Of a stretch of 5,044 bases of DNA, positions 1 to 5,044 are shown in pieces. The translations under genes were made by a program, and so were the position numbers. Numbering within the stretch: the stretch's first letter is position 1; each line of letters starts with the position of its first letter. The notes beneath the pieces were generated by a model. It did no database searches and was not told where the DNA came from. It was given only the letters and a program-made list of their open reading frames with translations. This stretch comes from Flavobacteriales bacterium (GTDB taxonomy: Bacteria; Bacteroidota; Bacteroidia; Flavobacteriales_D; Cryomorphaceae), in NCBI GenBank assembly GCA_020200995.1, contig JAIVHQ010000345.1, positions 1 to 5,044 on the forward strand, written 5' to 3'.

Positions 1-1
1 G

Positions 2-586
2 TACTTTGAGCTGGACTTCTTGATCGATCAGGACAACGGCGAGATTTACCTCGGTGAACTCAACCCGAGGGTGACCGGCGCAAGCTCCATTACCAACCAC
101 GCTGTATTCGCCCTCGCCGATGCCCCGCTTTTCGTATTTCACATCCTCGAATGGATGGATATCGAATACGACCTCGACGTGAAGGCGCTCAACAACCGAT
201 GGTCAAAGCAGGACAACCTCGACGGATGGAGCCAGCTGATTATCAAGCATACGATTGACACCGTCGAATATGTGACCGCCTCACCGAAATCGGGGATTTG
301 GAGGATGTACGATACCGGCCACATCCAATTTGACCGGATGGACACCCACAGAAGGGCCGTGGAAAACGAGAATGAAGCTTTCTTCCTAAGGATTGCCAAA
401 AACGGAGATTACCTCTATGAAGGTGCCGATATGGGAATACTCGTGACCCGGGGCAGAATGATGACGGACGACTTCAAATTGAACAACCGCGCCAAGCACT
501 GGATCAAAGCCATTCGCTCGCAGTTTGCCGCCACCATGGTCGAAGACAAAACGATGCCCAAGCTCAGTGGATCATTAACAAAATAG
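2..586 (+). CDS. ATP-grasp domain ligase, C-terminal part (5' end outside window)
   Basis: The reading frame is already open at base 2, so the start lies upstream; 194 codons and a TAG stop are visible. The first residues read FELDFLID, followed by GEIYLGELNPRVTGASS. This is the end of an ATP-grasp fold, where an acidic E-x-D strand and the E-x-N-P-R motif (E19, N21, R23 of the visible part) bind Mg2+ and ATP phosphates. Family members activate a carboxylate as an acyl-phosphate and join it to an amine or thiol, or act as biotin-carboxylase-like enzymes. About 165 residues follow the motif, including a GDYLYEGADMGILV stretch, a tail I associate with carboxylase-like or peptide-ligase-like members. 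The next gene starts 82 nt downstream on the same strand. The substrate cannot be deduced because the N-terminal substrate-binding part is missing. The internal TTG at 20 is not the real start. Fold confidence is high, specific function low. Confidence 0.85.
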   Translation, partial: YFELDFLIDQDNGEIYLGELNPRVTGASSITNHAVFALADAPLFVFHILEWMDIEYDLDVKALNNRWSKQDNLDGWSQLIIKHTIDTVEYVTASPKSGIWRMYDTGHIQFDRMDTHRRAVENENEAFFLRIAKNGDYLYEGADMGILVTRGRMMTDDFKLNNRAKHWIKAIRSQFAATMVEDKTMPKLSGSLTK

Positions 587-668
587 GTGCTCTTTTAACA
601 GCCCTGTGAGTAAAATTCCGGGTACTTTGCTTCACTCAGCAATGGGTGAAACAATCCAATGATACAAT

Positions 669-1916
669 ATGCAGCTTCATTTTAATGCGGTGTCTGAACC
701 CGGCTTGCCCGGTGCAAAATGGCAAAAACTGTACGAGACCCACCGACGGGCATACCTCGCGTGGATCAAATCGAAGCCGAACCTTCGCGCGGCTGATCTT
801 CAGACTTCGCAAGCAGCTTTAAAGAAGTACATGCCTGAATTGTGGCCCACCTACGAGCGCCTGTGCAAGTTGGCCGGGGCGGACGATGTGGAGGCCCGGT
901 TTTTAACCGGTTTTCAGCCGCCCGCCTACAGCAGTGCATGCTCGAATGCCTTAACAACGGGCGACGAGATTCAGCTGGTGCGCAATTACGACTACCACCC
1001 CGATCTGGTCGAAGGCACACAGTTGCTCAGTGCCTGGAATGGCAAAAAGGTCATTGCCACGACCGATTGCCTGATCGGCGCCTTGGATGGTATGAATGAA
1101 GACGGCCTCGCCATTTCGCTGACCTTTGGCGGGCGCAAGACCGTGGGGATGGGGTTTGGAATTCCGGTCATCCTGAGGTACGTGCTCGAGTTCTGCAGCA
1201 ATGTGGAAGAGGCTGTAGCGGCCCTGTTGCGCATTCCTTCGCACATGTCGTACAACGTGACGGTGGTAGACAAATCCGGAAAGTTCAAAACCGTTCAGCT
1301 GGCGCCCGACAAGCAGCCTTTGGTAACAGATGCGGCTTACACCACAAACCATCAGGAATCCATCGACTGGCCCGAGAATGCGGCTTTCAACAAAACCCTC
1401 GAGCGATCTGCCTTTCTGGAAAATTTGCTGGCCCGAAAAGACGTGGACGCGCGAAGCATCGCCGACTCATTTTTGCAAAAGCCGCTGTACAACACCTCGT
1501 TCAAAGAGGGTTTTGGAACACTCTTTACTGCGGTGTACAAGCCGGCTGAAGGCATTGTGGAAATGCGTTGGCCGCAGGTTACCGTCCGTCAATCCTTTGC
1601 TGATTTCCGGGAGCTGTACAAATTGATCAGCTATGAGCCGGTGGCAGTGCAACCTTCAGTCCCCGTCGAAATCGAAAGTGACGTCATCCATCAAAAATTG
1701 GTTAGAAAACGAGCTGCCGTTTCTTTGGACAGGCAGGAGCTGCTTGCGGATCCTCCTGTGAGGGCCATGTCATGTTCCAACTCTTCTGCATCCGCCGATC
1801 AACTGCAAGAGCTGCGCGAAATCTTAGCCACACGCGGACAGAATTTCCGGGAGGTTCTTTCAAATTTCGCGTCAAAGCCCTTAGAAGAATTCAGTGACAC
1901 ACGTAAGAGTAAATAA
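669..1916 (+). CDS. C45-family autoproteolytic Ntn-hydrolase / acyltransferase (penicillin acyltransferase-like)
   Basis: This 415-residue protein resembles the C45 peptidase / acyl-CoA:6-aminopenicillanate acyltransferase family. Members self-cleave to expose an N-terminal Cys, then hydrolyse or form amide bonds; fungal IAT and insect Tan (beta-alanyl-amine hydrolase) belong here. Visible marks are SSACSNAL with candidate nucleophile Cys91, then VRNYDYHPDL (R105, N106, D108), GMNEDGLAIS (141-150), and TTNHQ (Asn227), which fits the conserved Asn that shapes the oxyanion pocket. The 90 residues before Cys91 would be the propeptide, close to the roughly 100 of IAT. Residues from about 325 to 415 form a polar tail beyond the catalytic core and look unconserved. 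No signal peptide is evident, so it is probably cytoplasmic. The ATG at 669 lacks a Shine-Dalgarno; an imperfect -7-like TACTTTGC lies at 623-630. The gene sits between an ATP-grasp ligase and a semialdehyde dehydrogenase. The substrate is unknown. Confidence 0.85.
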   Translation: MQLHFNAVSEPGLPGAKWQKLYETHRRAYLAWIKSKPNLRAADLQTSQAALKKYMPELWPTYERLCKLAGADDVEARFLTGFQPPAYSSACSNALTTGDEIQLVRNYDYHPDLVEGTQLLSAWNGKKVIATTDCLIGALDGMNEDGLAISLTFGGRKTVGMGFGIPVILRYVLEFCSNVEEAVAALLRIPSHMSYNVTVVDKSGKFKTVQLAPDKQPLVTDAAYTTNHQESIDWPENAAFNKTLERSAFLENLLARKDVDARSIADSFLQKPLYNTSFKEGFGTLFTAVYKPAEGIVEMRWPQVTVRQSFADFRELYKLISYEPVAVQPSVPVEIESDVIHQKLVRKRAAVSLDRQELLADPPVRAMSCSNSSASADQLQELREILATRGQNFREVLSNFASKPLEEFSDTRKSK

Positions 1917-1976
1917 TGGAAATTCACGTAACAACGTACATTTCTCTCCGCCTAAACCTCACTAGAAAACTACAAC

Positions 1977-2180
1977 ATGGAATTTCAAAGCATCAATCCC
2001 TACACGGGAAAAACCGTTGGAACACACACCGCCCTCACTTCGGCTGAGCTCGATCAGAAACTTGACCTTTCGGCGAAAGCTTTCAAAAGCTGGCGCCAAA
2101 GCTCGATCAGAAACTTGACCTTTCGGCGAAAGCTTTCAAAAGCTGGCGCCAAAAACCGATTGCCTACAGGGCCGGTTTGA
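1977..2180 (+). CDS. N-terminal fragment of the split aldehyde dehydrogenase
   Basis: Sixty-seven codons can be read from the ATG at 1977. Residues 1-41 are the true enzyme N-terminus (MEFQSINPYTGKTVG... to KSWRQ), which carries the usual NPxTGK-type opening of aldehyde dehydrogenases. From residue 42 the second repeat copy is read out of frame, giving an unrelated basic tail rich in Arg and Lys that ends at TGA 2178-2180. The fragment lacks any catalytic or complete nucleotide-binding element and would not be active. It is listed because an automatic annotation would call it a separate small hypothetical protein, which it is not. Confidence 0.7.
   Translation: MEFQSINPYTGKTVGTHTALTSAELDQKLDLSAKAFKSWRQSSIRNLTFRRKLSKAGAKNRLPTGPV
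2047..2153. repeat. Perfect 53-bp tandem duplication inside the dehydrogenase gene
   Basis: Copy one is 2048-2100 and copy two is 2101-2153, identical base for base. One further base (2047 and 2100) matches, giving 54 identical positions at an offset of 53. Because 53 leaves a remainder of two on division by three, the duplication shifts the frame. The unit is rich in small palindromes: TTTCGGCGAAA at 2068-2078, GAAAGCTTTC at 2075-2084, AGCTTT-CA-AAAGCT at 2078-2091 and GGCGCC at 2092-2097. Absence of any mismatch between copies points to a very recent event or an artefact of assembly. Confidence 0.97.
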
Positions 2181-3385
2181 TCAAAAAAGCCGGTCAGGTG
2201 CTTCGCGACAATGTGGAAGAATACGCGCAGATGATCACCGCCGAAATGGGGAAGCCCATCTCCGAATCGAGGAGCGAAGTGAATAAATGCGCTTGGGTGT
2301 GCGACTATTACGCTGAAAACGCGGAGGAATTCCTCGCAGCAGAAGTCGTGGAAACCGATGCCCAAAAGAGTTTTGTGCGGCACGATCCTATCGGGACGGT
2401 GTTTGCCGTCATGCCCTGGAATTTTCCCTTCTGGCAGGTATTCAGGTTTGCCGCACCCACTTTGACCGCCGGCAATGCGGGATTGCTGAAGCACGCTGCC
2501 AATGTTTTCGGCTGTGCCATCAAGATTGAAGAAGTGTTCGCCAAAGCAGGTTTCCCGGAAGGGATATTTCAAAACCTGATCGTGCACCACGACGAATCCG
2601 AAAAAATCATTTCCCACGACGCCGTGAAGGCTGTTACGCTCACCGGCAGCGGACCGGCGGGATCGGCCGTGTCACAAATCGCAGGAAAGTACCTCAAGAA
2701 AAGCCTGTTGGAACTCGGTGGCAACAATGCGTTCATCGTCCTCGAAGATGCCGACATCGATCAGGCTGTAAAAACCGGTGTGATGGCCAGGATGCTCAAT
2801 TGCGGGCAGAGCTGCATTGCTGCAAAGCGCTTTATCCTCCTCGAATCCGTTTACGACGAGTTTGTCGAGAAATTCACAGCCGCAGTGCGCGAACTCAAAG
2901 TCGGCGATACAACGGCAGATGATACACAGGTAGGGACATTGGCGCGGAAAGACCTTGCCGATCAACTCAACGAGCAAGTGAAGGCCTCTGTATCAAAGGG
3001 TGCTACCCTCCTACTCGGAGGCGAACAGGACAACTGTTTTCACGAGCCCACCATCCTCGGGGATGTGAAGCCCGGCATGGCGGCCTTTGACGAAGAGACC
3101 TTTGGACCGCTCGCGGCCATGATCAAAGCCAAAGATGTCGACGAAGCTTTTTCCCTTTCAGAACAGTCAAAGTTTGGACTGGGCGTCACCGTTTTCACGA
3201 AAGACACAGACAAAGCCCTCGAATACGCCGACCGCGTGAGCGACGGAGCCTATTTTGTGAATGAATTGGTGAAATCAGACCCCCGTCTCCCCTTCGGCGG
3301 CACCAAGCATTCGGGATACGGACGCGAATTGGCCATAGACGGCATGATGGAATTTGTGAACAGAAAAACGGTGTACGTGAAGTGA
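2177..3385 (+). CDS. Main fragment of the split aldehyde dehydrogenase (402 codons from TTG)
   Basis: This frame carries almost the whole enzyme, including nucleophile Cys213, base Glu179 and oxyanion Asn82 in fragment numbering, and ends at TGA 3383-3385. It lacks only the first 49 residues. The frame is open back to the TGA at 2063-2065, so the second repeat copy is read in the correct frame, but no ATG exists there. The earliest usable start I see is TTG at 2177, which corresponds to Leu50 of the intact enzyme. This TTG overlaps the TGA of the upstream fragment (TTGA), so termination-reinitiation is conceivable. Loss of the N-terminal segment, which packs against the cofactor domain and the oligomer interface in this family, makes activity doubtful. 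No Shine-Dalgarno precedes the TTG. Confidence 0.6.
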   Translation: MIKKAGQVLRDNVEEYAQMITAEMGKPISESRSEVNKCAWVCDYYAENAEEFLAAEVVETDAQKSFVRHDPIGTVFAVMPWNFPFWQVFRFAAPTLTAGNAGLLKHAANVFGCAIKIEEVFAKAGFPEGIFQNLIVHHDESEKIISHDAVKAVTLTGSGPAGSAVSQIAGKYLKKSLLELGGNNAFIVLEDADIDQAVKTGVMARMLNCGQSCIAAKRFILLESVYDEFVEKFTAAVRELKVGDTTADDTQVGTLARKDLADQLNEQVKASVSKGATLLLGGEQDNCFHEPTILGDVKPGMAAFDEETFGPLAAMIKAKDVDEAFSLSEQSKFGLGVTVFTKDTDKALEYADRVSDGAYFVNELVKSDPRLPFGGTKHSGYGRELAIDGMMEFVNRKTVYVK

Positions 3386-3413
3386 ATCGCCGGCCTGCTT
3401 AACAGAAGACTGA

Positions 3414-3437
3414 CGTTGCAATTTGAAAAATGCAACG
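3414..3437. terminator. Hairpin after the dehydrogenase gene, possible terminator
   Basis: CGTTGCA (3414-3420) pairs perfectly with TGCAACG (3431-3437). Three more T-A pairs (3422-3424 with 3428-3430) form if A3421 bulges, leaving a GAA loop and a ten-pair stem. It begins 29 nt after the dehydrogenase stop, a natural place to end the three-gene transcript. No U-tract follows, so a classical intrinsic terminator is not shown; it could equally protect the mRNA 3' end. Confidence 0.45.
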
Positions 3438-3484
3438 GCTCATTGACTGCACAAGCTTTTCAAGAACAGTCCGACCTCACTCAA

Positions 3485-3511
3485 TAATGCAGGCGCTGGC
3501 CTCCTGCATTA
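3485..3511. terminator. Second intergenic hairpin, 9-bp perfect stem
   Basis: TAATGCAGG (3485-3493) is the exact reverse complement of CCTGCATTA (3503-3511), separated by a nine-base loop. A short T-run (CTTTTT) appears only about 17 nt downstream, too far for a standard intrinsic terminator. The hairpin lies between the dehydrogenase and the sulfotransferase-like gene, upstream of the putative promoter at 3578. A terminator, a processing site or a protein-binding palindrome are all possible. Confidence 0.4.
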
Positions 3512-3577
3512 ATGCGACGCACACAACTTTTTCGGGTTCTTATCCCGTTGCATTCCCCTAAGTGCAAAAATGTACCT

Positions 3578-3585
3578 TAGCTTTG
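3578..3585 (+). promoter_or_regulatory. Putative Bacteroidota -7 promoter element for the sulfotransferase-like gene
   Basis: TAGCTTTG matches the Bacteroidota -7 consensus TAnnTTTG at every fixed position and lies 43 nt upstream of the ATG at 3629, a sensible leader length. The partner -33 element (TTTG or TTG about 20 bp further upstream) is not convincing; the nearest TTG is at 3548-3550, with a spacer of 27 bp. One exact eight-base match with two free positions can arise by chance, so the call is tentative. Confidence 0.35.
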
Positions 3586-3628
3586 AAAGCACGATCGCTG
3601 CAGGACGGTCTGTGGAACATTAAGGTGC

Positions 3629-4228
3629 ATGAAAAAATTGGTAAGGTCGACATTGTCTCAGGTCAAGAAGGTCTACATGGAAATGGCCCTGATGTTCAGA
3701 AAGCCCACCTACACCGGCAAGGTCTTTTGCATCGGGTACAACAAGACCGGCACCACCACCATAGGCAAGTCATTGGAAATGCTCGGCTACAGGAACAGTT
3801 CGTTCAATAAAAAGGTGTGGCGTAAGTATTACAAAAAGAATCAGATAGATAAAGTACTCAAATACACCGCGAGATTCGATTCATTCGACGATTTGCCTTG
3901 GCTCAAAGAAGACATGATTCCCATCCTCGACAGGGAATTCCCGAACAGTAAATTCATCTACCTGACCAGGGATGAGGAGTCATGGCAGCAATCGCTCCGC
4001 AACTGGAAATTAAAAACCACGGGGGCACACCCTGACCTCGCGATTGAATTGGAGGCTTTCCGGAAACACAAAGCATTTGTGCTGGATTACTTTAAAGACC
4101 GATCGGCGGATGATTTTATAATATTGGATGTAAGGGATAAAAAAGGCTTCAAAAAGCTTGCTGAATTTCTGGGGCAAGAAACGGAGCGGGAAGCGTTTCC
4201 TCATTTCAACGAGACGAAGGCGATTTGA
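3629..4228 (+). CDS. Sulfotransferase-like protein (PAPS-dependent fold, Sulfotransf_17-like)
   Basis: This 199-residue protein has the marks of the P-loop-like sulfotransferase fold. KVFCIGYNKTGTTTIGKSLEMLG (31-53) is the 5'-phosphosulfate-binding loop, with Lys39, Thr40, Gly41 and Thr42. FIYLTRDEESWQQSLRNW (109-126) is the 3'-phosphate-binding strand, with Arg114 and Ser122. The DDLPW stretch at 87-91 and the closing FPHFNETKAI fit the short single-domain sulfotransferase family in Pfam (Sulfotransf_17), whose members open with a G-x-x-x-T-G-T-T/S loop. Known relatives would move sulfate from PAPS to a hydroxyl or amine; the acceptor is unknown. It has no signal peptide or membrane segment. 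ATG 3629 is preceded by a partial AAGG at 3622-3625; Met17 (3677) is an alternative that still keeps both motifs. It lies 243 nt from the dehydrogenase and probably forms its own transcription unit. G+C in two 60-base samples is about 40-43%, below the upstream genes. Confidence 0.75.
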   Translation: MKKLVRSTLSQVKKVYMEMALMFRKPTYTGKVFCIGYNKTGTTTIGKSLEMLGYRNSSFNKKVWRKYYKKNQIDKVLKYTARFDSFDDLPWLKEDMIPILDREFPNSKFIYLTRDEESWQQSLRNWKLKTTGAHPDLAIELEAFRKHKAFVLDYFKDRSADDFIILDVRDKKGFKKLAEFLGQETEREAFPHFNETKAI

Positions 4229-4364
4229 GGCGGGTATATGGATTGAGGAGGTTACTAGTGATCTAATGCTCAATTGATTTTTGTAGAAATATGTACATTA
4301 TAAGCTCACACCGCTTAAATGCACACGTAATGTGAAATAAAAGAGCAGAGGGCAATAGAATTTT

Positions 4365-4694
4365 ATGCTAAGACGACTTAGAACATCCAAAATTATTATA
4401 TGTGTAAATACTCTATCAATTTTACTCCAAGTAGTTGCATTTACATTCGGCTTTTTCAGACAGGAACTATTCGGAATCAATCCAGGCTACGCTCCACACA
4501 ATTTTTCACTTAATATGGGTCTAATTGTTCCGTTGACATTACTATCGCTCATACTTTCATTCATTATGATGATTGTAACGGGTTTTAACTGGAGCTGCCT
4601 GAACTTGAAAATTAAGTTGTTTGGAATTCTTCCCTTTATCCTGTTTGTATCATTGTTTCTATTTAGAATATTGTGGGTTTTAAGACAACACTGA
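4365..4694 (+). CDS. Small three-helix membrane protein, function unknown
   Basis: I do not recognise this 109-residue protein. Three hydrophobic segments are clear: about residues 9-31, 51-73 and 84-106. The extreme N-terminus is basic (R3, R4, R6, K9), which predicts it stays in the cytoplasm and leaves the C-terminus outside. The loop between helices one and two (RQELFGINPGYAPHNFS) is the only polar part of size. No catalytic motif, lipobox or metal-binding pattern is visible. G+C is markedly lower than in the first three genes: 101 of 300 bases over 4381-4680 by hand count. It starts 136 nt after the sulfotransferase-like gene, without a Shine-Dalgarno at the ATG. Hydrophobic codons are T-rich, so an open frame in AT-rich DNA can mimic a membrane protein, but the regular spacing of three helices over 109 codons argues for a real gene. 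Confidence 0.55.
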   Translation: MLRRLRTSKIIICVNTLSILLQVVAFTFGFFRQELFGINPGYAPHNFSLNMGLIVPLTLLSLILSFIMMIVTGFNWSCLNLKIKLFGILPFILFVSLFLFRILWVLRQH

Positions 4695-4711
4695 AAATGA
4701 CAGGAACTATT
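4459..4711. repeat. 13-bp direct repeat flanking the 3' half of the small membrane gene
   Basis: GACAGGAACTATT occurs at 4459-4471, inside the membrane protein gene, and again at 4699-4711, five bases after its stop. The copies are exact and lie 240 bp apart in the same orientation; neighbouring bases on both sides differ. A single 13-mer pair in 5 kb is only mildly unexpected by chance. No terminal inverted repeats or transposase accompany it, so I do not interpret it as a target-site duplication. Confidence 0.5.
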
Positions 4712-5006
4712 AAAAGAGAGGGTGCTGCCCGTAATTAGTTAGGCTTGGTTCGACCATCTCTCCCGTTAAAGTCAAGACAGTTTCCATTGCACCTGTACCC
4801 TACTGCTTCCTTCAGTGCCGCCCACAGGCGGTCAGACAAGCAGGCCAACACCCGTACCGCAGACTCGAATCTGAATCAAACTTCATTCACCGTTCTAATT
4901 GGCCCATCACGCTCATCTTTATTCTCATCTGCATGTGGCAGAAAAACCATATCTTCGAAAGAGCCACAGCACTTGCTTCGGCACATAAATCCAAAACGCA
5001 GCAGCC
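4695..5006. other. 312-nt stretch without a convincing gene
   Basis: Composition jumps from AT-rich to G+C-rich at about 4740 (38 of 60 bases G or C in 4801-4860). I see no tRNA, no CRISPR and no insertion-sequence end. A small perfect inverted repeat, CCGCC-CACA-GGCGG, lies at 4818-4831. The + frame from 4739 is open to the window end but has no ATG and an Arg/Ser/Pro-rich product, so I do not call it. A 13-codon ATG frame (4697-4738) is too short to support. The final part is probably the leader of the gene starting at 5007; a -7-like TATCTTCG at 4950-4957 (one mismatch) is a weak promoter candidate. Confidence 0.5.
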
Positions 5007-5044
5007 ATGGACGATCTTGTAAAATTACTGACCGACAGCTCGAT
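5007..5044 (+). CDS. Start of a gene running off the window (first 12 codons)
   Basis: An ATG at 5007 opens a frame reading MDDLVKLLTDSS before the window ends; an in-frame TAA at 4986-4988 bounds it upstream. The acidic-hydrophobic amphipathic opening is typical of a soluble protein N-terminus. The leader (AAAACGCAGCAGCC) lacks a Shine-Dalgarno, as do most starts in this window. Twelve residues are too few to name a family. The competing frame from 4739 overlaps it, so the call is moderate only. Confidence 0.5.
   Translation, partial: MDDLVKLLTDSS

Larger units (their letters stand above)
1977..3385 (+). pseudogene. NAD-dependent succinate-semialdehyde dehydrogenase (Sad/YneI type), frameshifted by a 53-bp tandem duplication
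   Basis: The locus would encode an aldehyde dehydrogenase oxidising succinate semialdehyde to succinate with NAD+, the last step of GABA breakdown. Read as is, it stops at 2178-2180. Deleting one of the two 53-bp copies joins the frames as ...KSWRQ-KPIAYRAGLIKK... and gives 451 residues, the usual length of the short bacterial family. In that restored numbering the landmarks are PWNFP (129-133, oxyanion Asn131), the LLKHA cofactor-binding Lys154, TGSGPAG (205-211), ELGG with general base Glu228, GQSC with nucleophile Cys262, and EETFGP (cofactor-binding Glu356). The PWNFPFWQV and LLKHAANV stretches resemble E. coli Sad (YneI) more than GabD. No other lesion is visible, so the inactivation is recent, reversible, or an assembly or sequencing error. 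It starts 60 nt after the C45 gene with an A-rich leader and no Shine-Dalgarno. The exact substrate is inferred from family resemblance. Confidence 0.85.

Noticed and set aside
631..650. Imperfect hairpin TTCACTC / GGGTGAA upstream of the C45 gene
   Set aside because: Seven pairs including a G-T wobble with no U-tract. It overlaps the likely transcription start region, so neither terminator nor attenuator function is supported.
2054..2617. Minus-strand 187-codon open frame opposite the dehydrogenase
   Set aside because: It lies opposite a strongly supported coding frame with conserved catalytic motifs, and its own product (His/Phe/Gly-rich) resembles no family. It is an antisense shadow.
3562..3810. 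+ strand 82-codon frame overlapping the sulfotransferase start
   Set aside because: It overlaps the frame with the PAPS-binding loop, has a His/Gln-rich product with no motif, and starts upstream of the putative promoter element. Judged a shadow.
4246..4278. Perfect AGGAGG followed by GTG-ATC-TAA and a nearby ATG-CTC-AAT-TGA minigene
   Set aside because: The frames are two and three codons long, and most other starts here do not use Shine-Dalgarno sequences. A six-base match is likely by chance.
4278..4308. TTTTTG plus TATAAG region as a promoter for the small membrane gene
   Set aside because: The spacing suits neither a sigma-70 pair nor the Bacteroidota TTTG/TAnnTTTG pair, and AT-rich DNA produces such matches readily.
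4858..4880. CAGA-CTCGAA-TCTG, resembling a tRNA T-arm (TTCGAGT on the minus strand)
   Set aside because: The loop size and stem pairing do not fit a T-arm, and no acceptor, D or anticodon arms can be built around it on either strand.
4739..5044. Open + frame of about 100 codons running off the window end
   Set aside because: No ATG or GTG start near its beginning, an Arg/Ser/Pro-rich product without recognisable motif, and overlap with the better start at 5007. Long open frames are common by chance in G+C-rich DNA.

Overview
This 5,044-base window looks chromosomal and most likely comes from a member of the Bacteroidota, with protein-coding DNA near 55% G+C. The phylum call is an inference. 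It rests on the lack of Shine-Dalgarno sequences ahead of most starts, an exact match to the Bacteroidota -7 promoter element (TAnnTTTG) upstream of the fourth gene, and the protein types present. All convincing genes lie on the + strand.

Bases 1-3385 hold three consecutive genes with short gaps (82 and 60 nt), probably co-transcribed. They are the C-terminal part of an ATP-grasp ligase, a complete C45-family Ntn-hydrolase/acyltransferase (autoproteolytic, Cys91), and a Sad/YneI-type NAD-dependent succinate-semialdehyde dehydrogenase. The dehydrogenase is broken by a perfect 53-bp tandem duplication near its 5' end. Because 53 is not a multiple of three, the reading frame shifts and translation stops after 67 codons. 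Removing one copy restores a clean 451-residue enzyme with every catalytic residue in place. An amide-forming ligase, an amide-cleaving or acyl-transferring hydrolase and a semialdehyde oxidase together suggest a pathway in which an amine or amino acid is acylated, processed, released and oxidised. The substrates cannot be read from the sequence.

Bases 3386-3628 are an intergenic region with two good hairpins and a putative promoter. They lead into a compact single-domain sulfotransferase-like gene (3629-4228) with PAPS-binding motifs.

Bases from about 4230 to 4740 are much more A+T-rich (34% G+C by hand count over 4381-4680) and encode a small three-helix membrane protein of unknown function, possibly acquired by transfer. 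Composition then returns to G+C-rich in a 312-nt stretch without a convincing gene. The first 12 codons of a further gene start at 5007 and run off the end.

The strongest anomaly is the 53-bp duplication, which is a recent inactivation, a copy-number switch or an assembly error. No undescribed defence or mobile system could be supported.
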